A DNA stretch of 64,000 nt from Eulemur rufifrons (GCF_041146395.1 NC_090983.1:67423501-67487500), one strand, 5' to 3'; numbered from the stretch's first letter, positions 47,001-60,257 are shown. The notes: generated by a model not told the origin, from the letters alone. A program made the numbers and translations.

Positions 47001-48688
47001 TCAGAAAGATAATATTAATAGTACCCATAATATAGAGCATGGATTTAAAACAATGAATTTAAAAAATAAGTAAAGAATAGTTGTATAATTAAATTTATTT
47101 TTAAATCTCCTAATAGTTTTCAAACAGGTCAGGGTTCTTCCTGTTTTTCTGGGCCACCAAGCCTGATTTTAGATTTTAGAAACTCTTTAACTCTCTTTTT
47201 CTCTGTCATCATAAAAACCTACCTCCAGAATGGTCTTACTTTTTCCCCTTAAGATGTTTTTATGCAAATATGGAAATGTGCCTAACTTCCAGACAAAATT
47301 TCACCTGGTTATTTTCCACCAGCTTCCTCCAGGCCAGCCACAGTGAATGCTTGTTGGTTGTTTTCCCAGCATGCTTTCCCCTTTTTTCCATCACCAAGAA
47401 ACTTTATTTCCAATAAGATATTTATGTGCTTCCAGGTAAATTCACCTCCTTCCTCAGATCAAGCTTGGAGACTTGCCCAAGACTGGATTCATCAGTGTAT
47501 TTCATCCCTCTGGTCAAGTTACTGGTTTAGAAGTGAGTGTAGGTCCTGCTTTGGTTCCATCAGACTAAATTTCAGAATTTTGCTGCGATAGTGGGACCAA
47601 AAAATTTGTTTTTCTTTGCCGAAGTAAATCAAGAAAGCACCTGAGCTCCTATTAGACAATGTGATCCCAAGAAGGGATTGGGCTGAGGATGAAACCCAGT
47701 AAAGAGGAGGAAATGAATGGAAAGGAAGAAATCAAGTCCTGATGAAGTGGCTTGAGCCATGGTTTCAAACTCCCCTAAAGCCAAACTATCTCAACTTTTA
47801 AGTCACTTGAGACAATAAATTTTTTTTTATTGTCAAATTACACTGATTGAGTTTTCTGTATTTACAATCAAAAATACTATAACTGCTACCTATCAGTGCT
47901 CCTTGTATCCCAATAACGAGCCATTTCTTTCTAAGTATTTTCTTAAACTTTTGCTTCTCTTTATTACCAGAATAAAATGTTTTATATATTTAAGAATATG
48001 CATACTAAAGTATTTTACTCATTTTCACATTTTCCTATGATTAATGGTCTTGAGATCATATAAAAATAAAGATATAACTTAAATTTGATATGAGCTTTAA
48101 TTTCACATAAATAAAATTAAATTATACTTTTGAATAAGGAACAAGATGATTTGACAATAAACATAGTTTTTTTTTATTTCTTTTACAATTTTTAGTATAA
48201 GCCAAGATACATAGTATAATAGATTTCCAAGCAATTGATTGTCAGTGATCTTTGGAGAACTTTGTTTAGGTTCCTGATAAATTTTGAAAATCTTTTTCAA
48301 AATAGTGCTTGGGAGAAGACCCGAGGTAGGCAGGAAAACATTTTGGCAATCTCAGAATAGCACAATTGAGGGAATCAAGGATGTATAATTCATGATATTG
48401 TAAGTTTAAATAGAATTTCAACATATATGTAGAAGACAAGTACCAACAAGGCATTTTCTTCTTTTTTCTTTTTTTCTTAACTAAATGGGAAGTGACAATC
48501 CTAGGTTTCACTAGACACATTTTTCATTAACTAGTAACATCAGTAACTATCTGTAGTTAAGTAGAACCCTCAATGAATGGCAAGGAGAGCTGCTATTTAT
48601 AATGGTTTTTGGTTTAACCCATTATTGTTGAAATTCAAGGTACCTTGTGGTTTTATCTCTAGAAGCTTGCTACTCAACGATTGGTCTC
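47001..48688. other. Unassigned non-genic DNA
   Basis: Short frames only. A pyrimidine-rich zone at 47,140-47,500 has no confident repeat match. Confidence 0.5.
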
Positions 48689-48890
48689 AGTGTGGCCTTT
48701 GATATGCATATGATATGGGCTCTTAATAAAATGCAGATCCTGATTCAGTTCATCTGGGGTAAGATCTGAAGCATCTGTATTTCTAACAGGTTCCCAGGTG
48801 ATGCCGATCCTACTCACCATAGCTTGAGAGGCAAATATATGCCAATCCTTACAAAATGCAGGATTTTTAATGATTAATTTACATATTATT
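48689..48890 (+). repeat. Local duplicate, copy 1 (MER5A-like core plus flank)
   Basis: The first 140 bp resemble a hAT MER5A element ('gtgtggcctttgatatgcat', 'tgtatttctaacaggttccc' then 'aggtgatgcc', 'catagcttgag'). The remaining 60 bp ('ggcaaatatatgccaatcct' to 'atttacatattatt') lie outside the usual MER5A end. The whole 202 bp recurs at 50,154-50,356. Confidence 0.85.
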
Positions 48891-49469
48891 TTCAAAATCC
48901 TGTTTTTATGAACATAGCCATGGAGTATGGAATTTTAGGCTGGGAGATATCTGAAAATTTCACAATCACCACCTCTTTGTATATATGAGAAAACTAAGGT
49001 TCTTGGAGAGGGGGCTCTGGCTGGTCTCTCATCCCGTTTCCAGCAAGCTTTCCAGGGAGGAAGAACTCTTAATCGGGTTGTTCAGAGCCTGAGACCTTAA
49101 CTGGGCCACTTGTTCCTTGTGCATTAAAGTGCCTTAAAGGTCAGCATCCTGCAGTACCTTCTCCCTTCTTCCTGCCATGAGCACTCATTCTTCCAGTTCC
49201 TCTGTTTATGCAGTCAAGTGGGCAAGGTAGGGAAGGACTTTGTGCAGACCCACTTGCTCCCGCTCTCTGCTAGCAGGCCAGTCCCGTGCTTTGTGTAGGG
49301 ACAGAGGAGGAGAGGTGAAACCCTTTCTCAGCTCTAGGCTCTAGGACTCAACACTACATTCCAGTTCGTCACAGGGACAAGAAAGCATTGTCTCACTGAA
49401 CACACAGTCCAGTTTGGACAGATAATATTCCTTGACTTATGAGATGATGCTAAGTTTAATAGGAGCGCT

Positions 49470-49563
49470 CATTATAAATCCTCTGAAAGCATGTATTTTG
49501 TGTACTAGCAAAGTGGCCTGGAACACAGTAGATCCTCAATAAAAATATTTACCAAGTGAATGA
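49470..49563 (+). mobile_element. L2 3' end fragment
   Basis: 'ggcctggaacacagtagatc' then 'ctcaataaaaatatttacca' plus 'agtgaatga' matches the L2 terminus 'cctggcacatagtaggcgctcaataaatatttgttgaatga', quoted here only as the family pattern. Confidence 0.6.
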
Positions 49564-50153
49564 TTATTTCACTTTTATAAAATTTATATAGTGTTATATG
49601 TGATACATTTGATACATAAAAACTCTATTTTTGTATTGCTGATCAGTTTTTGAAGCTACTGCAAAAATGACTTTGCTTTTTCTAAGAAGAATCCAAAATT
49701 CTCTCCAAACAATCTTTTTTTTTTTTTTTTTTGCTTCCAGGCACTAACCTTTGCTTCTATTCCTCATGGAAACTATTTTGTGTTTATTTAAGTAAATCAT
49801 TATAAAAATAGAATATAAAGTCTCACAAACTTCACTGCCCGATCCTAGAATTTGTTTTTCCCGTGAAGTTGCCCTTGAGACCAAGCAGGTGGGCTCTGGC
49901 CCTAGATCCCCTGAGATGTTTCCCACCACACACCTCCCCTGCAACGTGGCTCACGAGGTGGATCTGAAGGTGCAGCAGAACCCAAAATGTGGTATGGATC
50001 TAAGGCACCTCCAAAATATGTGACAGTTCCTCTTTGGGCCTTTTCATTTCCTTGCATAGCATTAGGTAAAAGCAGCAATGCAGAGAACTAAATTACGCAG
50101 AATAACAATCATTGAAAAAGTGAGACTTTACTTCAAATTACTTATGGAATTTG

Positions 50154-50356
50154 AGTGTGGCCTTTGATGTGCACATGATATGAGGCTCTTGTTAAAATGC
50201 AGATTCTGATCCAGTTCACCTGGGGTAAGGCCTGAAGACTCTGTATTTCTAACAGGTTTGCAGGTGATGCTCATCCTACTCACTATAGCTTGAGAGGCAA
50301 ATATATGCCAATCTTTACAAAATGCAGGATTTTTAACTATTAATTTACATATTATT
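50154..50356 (+). repeat. Local duplicate, copy 2 (MER5A-like core plus flank)
   Basis: 203 bp at about 88-90% identity to 48,689-48,890, same orientation, 1,465 bp away. The match runs through the MER5A-like part and the non-MER5A 60 bp, then ends at 'acatattatt' in both. Confidence 0.85.
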
Positions 50357-50609
50357 CACATATCTGTGAATCTTCGGACTGTCTTTGTATCATTGTCTTA
50401 TATGAAGGACTCTGGTTTTTTTCTTTATTATGCAGGTAAAACTTTCCCTGGGTTCCTAACAGCTAGTCATCCTAATCTCTATGTCCTGGTTGGAAAGGAA
50501 AGTTTAATGAGCAAACTTGGTATTGCTTTTGCTCTGATATCAGATAAAACTGATGCTTCTTTTATAGTCATGATTCCCAAGGGCATCCCTAAATGCAAAG
50601 ACCAGTGAT

Positions 50610-51812
50610 TAATTTTCAAGCCTTACCTGATGTATCTGCTGCATTTGACACAACTGTTTACTCCTTCATTCTGAAAACATTTGTCTCATTTAATTTCCAG
50701 AATACCAAATTCCCTTGGTCTTCTTCCCACCTCACTGGCCACTACATCTCAATTTCTTTTATTGGTTTTTCCTCTTCTTCCATCCAGCTTCTGAGCATTG
50801 GAAACCCCCAAAACTAAGTCCTTAGGCCTACCTTTTCTTGATCTACACTCATGTCAAGGGCAAAGCTTGTCCAGTCTCTTTGCTTTCATTGCAATTGTTT
50901 ACTCACTACTTAAAAATATATCTTTCCAGTATCTCTCTCCTGAATTCTAGGTCCATAGATCTACTCACCTACTCAACATCTCAAGACACCTTAAACTTAA
51001 ATGTGTTCAAACCACGTTCACCTCCCACTCCAATTCTGCCTCTCTGCAACTTCTCCCCCTGTAGGAAAATAGGGACTCCATTCAGGTTACTCAAGGCCCA
51101 AACCTTGGAATCATCTTTGGCTTCTTTTTGTTTGTTACAACCCATGTGTGATTGGTTAGCACATGTTTTCAGTGCTATCTTTCAAGCAGATCATTATTCA
51201 ACCACATCTTACTCCCTCTATGACTACTATCAAACCACCATTGCCTCTAGCTTGGATTTTGTAAATATCCTAAAAGACGATCCTACATCTGCTCTTGTCT
51301 CCTTGTCACTTTGCTCACAACCTCCAATGGCATCTCTGAGTAAACCGAAAATCTAAAAATGAACAAAACAAACAAAAAATGCACCTTACACTGATCCGCA
51401 AGGCCTTTCTGTTACTTTCCCTTAGCACACTGGCCCCCTGTTTTTCCTTGTACATGCCAGGTACATTAGCACTTCAGGACCTGGAATCCTCTGTCTCCCC
51501 ATAAAGCTGCTTCCTCTCCTCCCTATATATTTGTTTGCAAGCCACCATCCTAATGAGGCCTTCCCTGATACTGCTATTTAAAATTGAAATGTTTCTTCTA
51601 GGGTACCCCTAACCTAGTTTCCTGCCTTATTTTTCTCCATAATACTAATAACCATAGTGCTTACTTCCTATTATTTGTTTGTGGTCTATTTCCTCCCACT
51701 CTTAATAGAATGCAGGCTCCATGACAACAGAAGTATGTCTGTTTTATTCACTACGATGTCTATCCTGTGTCAGATACTCAATAAATATTTTAATGAATGA
51801 ATTAATAAAACC
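50610..51812 (+). mobile_element. L2 LINE, about 1.2 kb
   Basis: The long pyrimidine-rich L2 3' half includes decayed ORF2: 'gtatctgctgcatttgacac', 'tccctctatgactactatca' and 'tctgctcttgtctccttgtc'. The 3' end follows: 'aatgaggccttccctgatac', 'aatagaatgcaggctccatg', 'gtgtcagatactcaataaat' and a terminal 'gaatgaatt'. The 172-codon plus frame inside it (50,838-51,356) is a chance-open part of this fossil, not a gene. Confidence 0.8.
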
Positions 51813-51879
51813 ATGTACAAGTAACAAAATGCATAATAATAATGCATAAACATATTTTTAACTTTTTTAGTTTTATTAA

Positions 51880-51946
51880 TTTTTTTATTTCAGAATATTA
51901 TGGGGGTACAAACATTTTAGTTACATGTAATGCCTTTGTGTTTTTT
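51880..51946 (-). mobile_element. Tiny L1 3' end
   Basis: 'ttttttatttcagaatatta' then 'tgggggtacaaacattttag' then 'ttacatgtaatgcc' is the reversed end of a primate L1 3'UTR. Only about 65 bp is present, a severely 5'-truncated insertion. A target-site duplication is not evident in the T-rich flanks. Confidence 0.7.
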
Positions 51947-52210
51947 AATTTAAAGGGATCCTCTTTCAACTTGACACTTCCATTTACATTCAGCATCAAA
52001 CATTCTGCAAACAGGTACTAAAATTTGAGCAGTAATTAATATGCCTGATCCTTTCAACAGACATTATGATTTTGGGTTTTCAAAGTTCTGCTCATCCCTG
52101 GAAAAGAAAATTCTGTTTGTATATAACACTTAGAAATTATTTTGAAAGTTATCTCTTCCTGTCATTTGTTTGTTCTTTTTTAAAAATTTTTGTTCCTTCT
52201 TTCTCTTTTT

Positions 52211-52237
52211 CAATTGATTGATTGATTGATTGATTGC
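52211..52237. repeat. (TTGA)n microsatellite
   Basis: About six and a half tetranucleotide units. Confidence 0.95.
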
Positions 52238-52299
52238 ATGTAGTCATGCAGTCTCATTGGCATGAACTTTATCTTCCTTAAGCATTATATACATTAATT

Positions 52300-53300
52300 T
52301 GGTCCCATCCAGTTGTACCATTAGAGGATTTCATCTCATACACAGACATCCCACGACTTATCTGTCCCTGGGTCATCTCCCGAAGTGCAGTGTTTAGGCA
52401 CATGGCATGGGTATGCTAACAAGTAGCTACTTCTTCACAGGTTATATTTGTTTCATGTAACTTAAATTCTGAATAATTGGTATTCCTACTAACAAGCATA
52501 TTATCTCTGTTCCACATTGTGTTTTCAAATACCTTACACCAAAAGAAGGAAGCACAGTAGAGGGCTTTCTTTTAACTTGTGTTTGCCCATCTAGCCGTTA
52601 AAAGTTTACTGTTTCATTTTGATTTTCTCATTAAGGTAAAATAAAAATATTTCCATACGAAAATCTCATTAGGTACCAAATGCCTCAGTAGGTCTGTGCC
52701 AGCTCTGGAGAAGAACTTAAATTGTATTGCCTAGCAGTAGTACTGGGGGGCAGGTATACATTGCTTGCTACTGAGCTGGCAGTTTTGAAAAAGACTCCTT
52801 ACTAGCAGATGTTGTGGGTCACTGTAAAACAGAGAAGGGCTGATGTGACACTAGATTAAATACTTAAGTTTATGCAAAAAGTGGCCGTGGGCTAATCCCA
52901 CTCTACATTGCTCACGTGTACAATTAACGGGCACGTGCAATTAAAAGAATGAAAACGATGACAATAAGCTAAGATGTACCCTATAACATCTAACAGTATT
53001 CTGACCCACCTTTTATTGGGGAATAGATCTGATATTTACATTTTCATTATTTACTTAAGGCTTTATGTAATTCACTGGTTAATAACTTAGAAATGTGTCT
53101 TCAAAATTGTTCTCTCTGAAAGTAGGCCATGAAGGGAAAGAATGGCATTTGTAGGGCCAATTAATTATCAAATCAAATTAAAATATTTATTAAAATTATA
53201 TAATATAAATTCAATAGCAGATAATTAGCATAAGAAATATTTTTTTCTTGTGATGAAGGGAAAAAATACTTTTCTAACTCTCTTCCAAGGTCATTATTGA
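52300..53300. promoter_or_regulatory. Repeat-poor block with paired E-box/ATTA modules
   Basis: No repeats are recognised. At 52,913-52,944 the order CACGTG, CAATTAA, CACGTG, CAATTAA forms two adjacent E-box plus homeodomain-core modules (E-boxes at 52,913-52,918 and 52,932-52,937; CAATTAA at 52,921-52,927 and 52,938-52,944). Composition and lack of frames fit conserved non-coding DNA. Conservation itself cannot be seen from one sequence. Confidence 0.25.
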
Positions 53301-54739
53301 AACACAGGATAGGTATGTGTAATTACAATATCATGAATACTTAAATTTCTCTCATGCTGAGAAAGCCATGATAAGATTACAGCTAGCACACTGATTTTGC
53401 TACATGACCTTTCAACTGGAAAACTCAAACCATCTTGCCTTAGAATGATCTGTTACATTCTACTCTACCTGACAAAAAGAAAAATAAAAGAAATGTCTGA
53501 GATCTAAGAATTTGTAGTTTGCACAATAACAGTCACAGGGTATTTGAAGCTTGCAGGTAAAACATTCATGATCCAGTAGTCAGAAACCATCTTTTCTGCT
53601 ATGAACTCAATGTGCTCACACTGTTTTGCATTTTTCCAGATTATGTCCTTTTAAGTTTTCTCAAATGCAGGTCCGTTCTAAAAAAAAAAAAAAAAACAAA
53701 ATGTGGTTGTATTAATGAATAAGCATTGTGTGTCACACTGAATATAGTAATTCCAGTGAAATTCAGTTTCCTTCATTTCAGAAGATTGTAAAAGTTAAAT
53801 TCTACTGGATTTATAGAAAAAAAACTTTGCAAATTTGTGTACAATACCACTACCTTTTTATTCACAACCCTTTTGTTTCACATAAATGCACAGTGCAAAA
53901 TTATGTGACCAATAAAATACAACAAAATGAAATTAAGCTTGTATTGTGCATCTTTGTAGATACCATCTTATTATTTAATTGTACCATCACATATTTAAAA
54001 CCTTATTATGTCCTGTCTTTTTAATTTATCTCAATCTATGCCTCACCATAGCAACTAATTTAAAAAATATGGTAGGTACAATTATGAGGAAAGTTAATGT
54101 CCCTTGTGAGCACTTCTTCCTACCTGTCATGTCATCTGGCACATACCTTAGCTTGTTTCTGTTCTTGCTATATAATCCTTCCATGGCTACGGATGACAGA
54201 AAATGGTTTTAAAATGGGAAGTCATGGCAAGTGCACCAAACAGTAAGAATAGGCAGAGCCTCAGCACTGCACCAGTGTCCTGAAGGCCTTATCATAGGCC
54301 GATGCTAACTTTCTAATAATTGCCTTTTTGCGGCAGTGGTCCCAAGAATATCTACAAAGCAGCCAGGACTGCTAGGTCAGAGGGTGCGTTGGAAACCTTG
54401 GGACAGCAACATTTACCACTCAATACAAAAGGAGCTTAATACTTTAATAATCTGCTCGGTCATGCCAGTGTGGACTGTCAGCTGACCAGTGACAATATTA
54501 TCCATCCCCATGATTTCAGTTACCATATTCCACAGGCAACCAGCAAATCCACACTAGTCTTTAACTCACCTCCAACTGCAGAGCTGTACTGCCAACAATC
54601 TGTTACATAGAGAGAAAAAATGATACTTTGTCAATACCTCACACTCAATACATAAGAAATTCAGTGGACTCTCTTCCCCTGTAAACATAATCTTCCCATT
54701 GTTGTCTTTCTTCTTGCAAGGGAATTGCCACCCCTTCTG
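53301..54739. other. Unassigned non-genic DNA
   Basis: Contains a run of 17 A at 53,680-53,696. A 98-codon frame after it shows no domain. Confidence 0.55.
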
Positions 54740-55506
54740 GATCCCAGCCTAGAAACTTGGGACCATCTCAGACTTTACCTTTTCTCTTATCCTCAACATC
54801 CTGATCACCATCCTATTTTGTCAATTCTGCATCAGAAATATCTCTGCCATTCATCCTTTTCATTCCTACCACCATGGCTAGACCAGGCACCCTCATACCT
54901 CTTGTTTACTTCACTGTACTAATTCCAACTTCCCTTCCTCCTACCAGACTCCCACTTCTTATTCATTGTTAAATGCAGATATGACTAAGATTCCTACCCT
55001 GCCTAATAAATTTGAAGACTGCATTGATCAAATATTCAGTTCAAATTTCTACAACTCAAACTTACTAAATTTACCAGTTGACCCTTTACAGTCTCATTTT
55101 GTACCCACACCCACACATCCTATCATCCTTTTATCAATTCCAACTTCCTGAACTAAATTAGCATTTTTCCACCTTTCTACCTTTCTACCTTTTCTCATGC
55201 AACTCCCTCTTTCTGGAGAGCCTGTTGTCTTCTCCCTTTCTTGACAAGTCCCCACTTATTCCTTAAAGCTCACCTCTCCAAAGAAAGCTTTCCCAATCCT
55301 TCCGGAGAAAATCAGTCATTTTCTAGTAGGTGCCCTACGTGGTTCTTTGTACTCTATATTTGTCAGTAATAATATTGTGCCTTATTTTACTATTATTTTT
55401 GTTCATAGATCACAAGCTCTTGATATTTGGAACTCTATCTGATGACCAACAGTGTCTAACACAGTGCTTTGAATAGACTATGTGCTTAATAAATATATGT
55501 GGGTTG
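54740..55506 (+). mobile_element. L2 LINE remnant
   Basis: 'ccagcctagaaacttgggac' then 'catctcagactttacc' (L2 'ccagaaaccttggagtcatcc'), 'atgcaactccctctttctgg', 'ccttaaagctcacctctcca', 'aagaaagctttcccaatcct' and 'gtgcttaataaatatatgtg'. A middle section (54,960-55,140) is less clear. Confidence 0.65.
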
Positions 55507-56500
55507 ATCTGCAAACCTTCCATCAAAACATGATAATTCATGGATTAATATTTCCAAGTTGAGGCACTGTACAGCCTCTCATCTGGGTCCCATCTCTTCA
55601 GCGACCCAGGGCATCAGCTACTAGCTGGATACAAACTCCGTAATCAGCTGAGAATGTATAAAATTTAAGTATTGCCCAATATCTCAGAGCAACACATATA
55701 TTATATAAAAGTGCTTTATTTATGGGTAAAATATTTACCTGAAAGAAAATTTGAAGTATATACAATTAGACAAAAAAAAGTTAACATAAAACTAATAAAT
55801 ATTAGTTCTGCAACTGACTTGTCTGTAGATATCCCGTTTATAATTCTTTAGTCTACACCCATCTTCCTTGTAAGTTGAACAGAAATTCTTCGTAGTTGAG
55901 GTCTGATCATAGATAGTACAGAAGATTTACCAGTGAACTGAGTTGCTTCTATAAGTACATCAGCAATTCAAGAAGCACTTTAAATTCAATTCAATGTACA
56001 TTTATTGAGCTGCTACACTGAGTGCTAGTACTGTGGGGTGGGGGATAAAAAAAAATAAAGGATACATGATGCTTATACCATAAAGGATCCTATGATCTCC
56101 TCGGCAAGAACTCTTCAAGGCCAGAACACACGCGAAACCCCTTTCTGAAAAATATTCTGAGAGCTTTCACTTGAATGCAGGTTGACAGGGAAAACCTTGC
56201 AAGGAGTATATTGAGTGTTTCCTATGTGTTGGGAGAATACTTGTTAATGTAATATTCAAACAATTCTTGAGAGCTCACTAGAGGCCGGATAGTGTTCGTG
56301 GTGCTGAGAGCAAAGCTTAACACGATACAGTCACTGTCCATAAGGAACTTATCATGTTTCTAAACGCTTTTAAATTTTATTTCATAGAAGGAAATTTAAC
56401 AGTCTGTGGTATATGGTATAGTGAAAATAACTCACAGAGTGCCACCTGTGAACTTGAGGTTTGATCTTAGAGCGTAATAGGACTTATTAATGTCCAGTGT
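55507..56500. other. Non-genic DNA with possible ancient repeat fragments
   Basis: 'acatttattgagctgctaca' then 'ctgagtgctagtactgtggg' (55,999-56,040) and 'cactgtccataaggaactta' (56,330-56,350) look like pieces of the same unnamed fossil repeat as at 32.1 kb. Otherwise nothing. Confidence 0.4.
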
Positions 56501-56559
56501 GTAAATTCTGCAACATAAACTGTGCATAAAAACAGAATTGAAAATTTTATGCATTTTAT

Positions 56560-58150
56560 ATAATGGTAATTTTACACAATGCCACTTCCCTTCGTATTTC
56601 TTTAGTGTGAGACTTACATTTGCGTCCCCTGAATTATTTTTACCATCAATAATGCAATATTCACATTAAAAACATTTTCCCCCACATCAAAGAATGTGTT
56701 TATTTTATTTTATTTTTTGACAACTGTTATCAATAGTTAATAAAATAATAAGCTGTCATAATACCATACATCATTACCGTGTTGGCTTTATTTAAGGATC
56801 AATGGTATTTGATTAACAATTTCCTTCAGAATTTCCAATCCAGATGACTCATGCATATTTGAAGCACATGGTAAATATTTCACTATAAAATAAAGAATTA
56901 TATCAAATTGTATTTCTTTAATTAAATTCCTTGCTGTATGTTTTATTCAGATGTGTATACAATGCAATTTGTATAGAATGCTAAGTAAAAAGTAGCAGTT
57001 AATTTTGGGGGGCTATTGCTGTAAAAGTATGTTATCTTTTATATATATCACAGCATTACTTATTATCAGCTTCACACACAGCCCTTTGCCTTTGATTTAC
57101 GCAAACAACTGTAAATGTTTTATATATTTGTGAGGAAGTGAATGATATTAGACCATCAATCCATGGGGACTGCAAATCAGGGAAAAAAAAAAAAAAAGGC
57201 TATTACATTTCAGAAGCTGTTAAATCAGTTGTGCCCCCTGGCTGATTTTGTCAGCTATATTTGCTGTGGGTAAAACCGTTGATGCCTGGAATACTGGAGC
57301 GGCCCTGGGAGTGTTGGAGAGTAAATAGCAGCAGAGTTGTAAACTACACCACACATCTCACACTTACCGCATAAGCCCGGCTTACACTTTCCTCTGAATA
57401 AATCCAGCAGCTTTAAAAAGAGCAAGAGAGAGAAATAAAGAAAAGGGGAGGGGAAAACAAGGCAAAACTCGGCCCATGCCTTCTGTCACTGCCTCCAGCT
57501 TCAGCCCCTCAGCAGCCTGCCAACAGGACACTGTTCTGCCAGTTGTAAATTTTAATTGGCCATCTGGGGAAAGCACAAACCACTGACTAGAGATTAATCA
57601 GCAAATTAACCCAGGCATAATACACATTTCCCAGTGGACCCGAAGCAGCTCTAGGCTGGGGCGGAGCAGGCTGGGATGCTGGAGAACTTGCGTAGAATGC
57701 TGTTACCGCTCACTGCCATGCAGTAGAACATCTTCTCAGAGTCCTGAAATTCCCTTCTGCCTGACCTTGTTAGTGCCCCTGATTTGTATGGCAGTTGCAA
57801 AGAGCCTTTTTTTTTTTTTGTAAAGTGCTAAACACAGATGGCACAGGTACTGCGATTGCTGGGAAAAGTGTTGATGAATCAGTGAAAGTGACAACTTTTC
57901 TCTGGTGGGCTATTCACTTGGTTTGCTAAAATACCTACTGGAAGAAACAATAGTGTACCTGGATTTTTTACCAACTCGGTGAATCACCGGAGAATCACGT
58001 TTGTTTAGCCAGTTCCTTGGGCTATTCAAAATGCCTTTGCACAGTCTGTACTAGAAAAGCAAATTTGTAAATGATAAAGTTAACTCTTTCCTCAACTACA
58101 ACTTACAGAAAATAATTTAACGCAAATGTGCATTTATATTATATATTATA
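56560..58150. promoter_or_regulatory. Repeat-poor block, candidate conserved non-coding DNA
   Basis: No interspersed repeat is seen apart from a poly-A at 57,182-57,196. Homeodomain/MEIS-like words are frequent: GCTGTCATAA near 56,752, TTTGATTAACAAT near 56,808, CAGCTATATTTG near 57,252, and GAGATTAATCAGC then AAATTAACCC near 57,589-57,612. The segment 57,200-57,680 is of balanced composition, with CpG-containing islands between AT-rich sides, similar to the 38-42 kb block. Enhancer function is inference. Confidence 0.3.
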
Positions 58151-60199
58151 ATGTGGCTTCAACTCTGTCAACAAAACAGTCTTTTAATCTGCTCAGGAAC
58201 ATTCCCTGAGCTGAGATAGGGAAAGAGAATAAAGACTAAAGGAAAAATATATTAAGGTGATAGATTCCTGCCTCCCTGCCCAAAAAAAAAAAAACAAGTA
58301 AAGTGAAGGGCTGATAGGAAATTGGAAGTGGTTTTGATATAGGGTGAAGTGAAAACACTTTGTAGAGGAAGTGGGCTTTACACAGCTTTCAGAATAATGG
58401 AAATGGTAGGGCTCCATGTGTTATTATAAGCAAGGGTATTTAGGATACAGAATATCACAAAGATTCAGAGGTGGGCATGTAAAGCCTAAATAAAGGATGC
58501 ACTGAATAAACTTACTTGAAAGGACCTAAGGGTGATACAGCCAGGGCAGCTCAGTGAGGAACAGAGATTTCTGTGTTGCTGACAGTTGCATTTCCAGAAT
58601 TCAGCATGTTACTTAGCACAGTAGCATACAGCAGGCACTTGACATTTTAATGAAAGAAGGCTTATCCAACTTTAATACAACTAGAGGCCACTGTTATATT
58701 AGCCATGCCTACTATTGCCTTTCCTGTCCATAGTCCACGCTGAATGAGCAGTCGACCACATGACAAGGGACCAACTCACCACCCTTGAGTCACCAATTCA
58801 TAGGCTGAAAAGAGACCTGTGATATCACCTGGTGCAAAGACCTTGACCAAAACTTAGATGAGTTGATCCAACTGGACCCTGTTCCTGGAAATTTGGAAAT
58901 GGGAATTGAGAGGCTCAGTTAGCAGTGAGACGTGTAGCGCAAAGGCTGTGATACAGAAAAGCACAAGGTGGCAGATGAGATTATGCACGAGTGATTAGAG
59001 ATTTTGCATGAGCAGAGGAAGCCAGTGTGTGCAGAAAGGGAAGAATGAAGCCAACTTGCTGGGAGGAGCCAGGGAGAGCAAGGTTGACAGTCCCTAGAGA
59101 TAGGGCGTAGCCTTGCTATCCCAGTTCTATCTTATCTGAGGCCTACCTCTACCTCTTTTCTTGGCCTCTGATGTTACGAGATTTGAGCAAGCTTACATGA
59201 CATTCTGATTGTTGCAACCCAAAGAACCTTGACCAGAGCAACCATAAATGATAACAGCACCATCAGAAACCAATGGCCTGAGAAGACAAATAAAATTAGC
59301 AACCTTCTCCTCCATCCTCTACTACTAAATAGTACACAGGATTTAGGAACTCTGGAGAATTCTGGTCATTTTTAGAAATACACGTAATGGTGGATTATTT
59401 TATATGGCTGTGCTCTGACCCACCTCTAAATCACACAGACCCATTTCACCTGCCTCTGGCAAAATAGTCTCTTTTCTTTCACAACCAGGTATGGATTTTT
59501 TTTTTCTGTTTTATTACATTATTGCAAGCAATACTGCCTGCCAAACCACAGGCCCTTAAACTGAAATGGCTTCTGGGCAAGCACTGGATTATCTGTGACA
59601 GTAAATCAGTCAATATGCTTGGCCCAGAGACCACAGCAGTTAAATAGACGTCTTTGGCTTCAGGTGGGAAACCTTCCCTCAGATACCCAATTCAGCTCCT
59701 AATCAAGTCTTCTGTAAAGCCTTTATGTAAATAGTATTTTAAATCACCCAGCAGTTTATTGTGAAGTTTTATATGGGGTATAAAGGCATGAAAAGAGAAA
59801 AGACAACAGTTCTGGATTAAACACTGAATGCAATAACTGGTAAAAGCAATAATACATTTAAAGTTTTTTTTTTTTTTTTTTTGCATTTGTAATATTCCAA
59901 AAAAAAAACTTTTTAATGTCTTGAAATGTCTGGCCTCTGCTTACTGTGTCTGACTTGAATGCTCTGGCTGTGTATACCACACACAGGAAATAATGCCTAA
60001 CACAACAGTTATGGGAGAGTAGAGTCAGTATTTTCAGGGTGCACTAGTGGATGGATTTCTTTATCTCCTCTGGGAGGGATATGATCCAAAGGTTAGAACA
60101 GGCTCAAATAAATTCAGTTCAGTGTGTGTGGTCTCTTCTGAATTATTCCAAAGCCTTATCGTCTAGCTTCAGCTCTGTTCTCCTATTTCATGTTATCTC

Positions 60200-60201
<2 letters not shown>
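58151..60201. other. Unassigned non-genic DNA
   Basis: Short poly-A/T tracts (about 58,280 and 59,864-59,882). A weak L2/MIR-like end lies near 58,600-58,655. No gene. Confidence 0.5.
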
Positions 60202-60242
<41 letters not shown>

Positions 60243-60257
60243 CACATATATATATAT
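60202..60257. repeat. (TA)n microsatellite
   Basis: About 28 TA units with a few interruptions (TGTA, TACACA). It produces artefactual YIYIYI frames. Confidence 0.95.

Noticed and set aside
50838..51356. 172-codon plus-strand open frame
   Set aside because: It lies entirely inside an L2 LINE fossil; the translation is serine/leucine-rich pyrimidine-strand sequence without a domain of its own.
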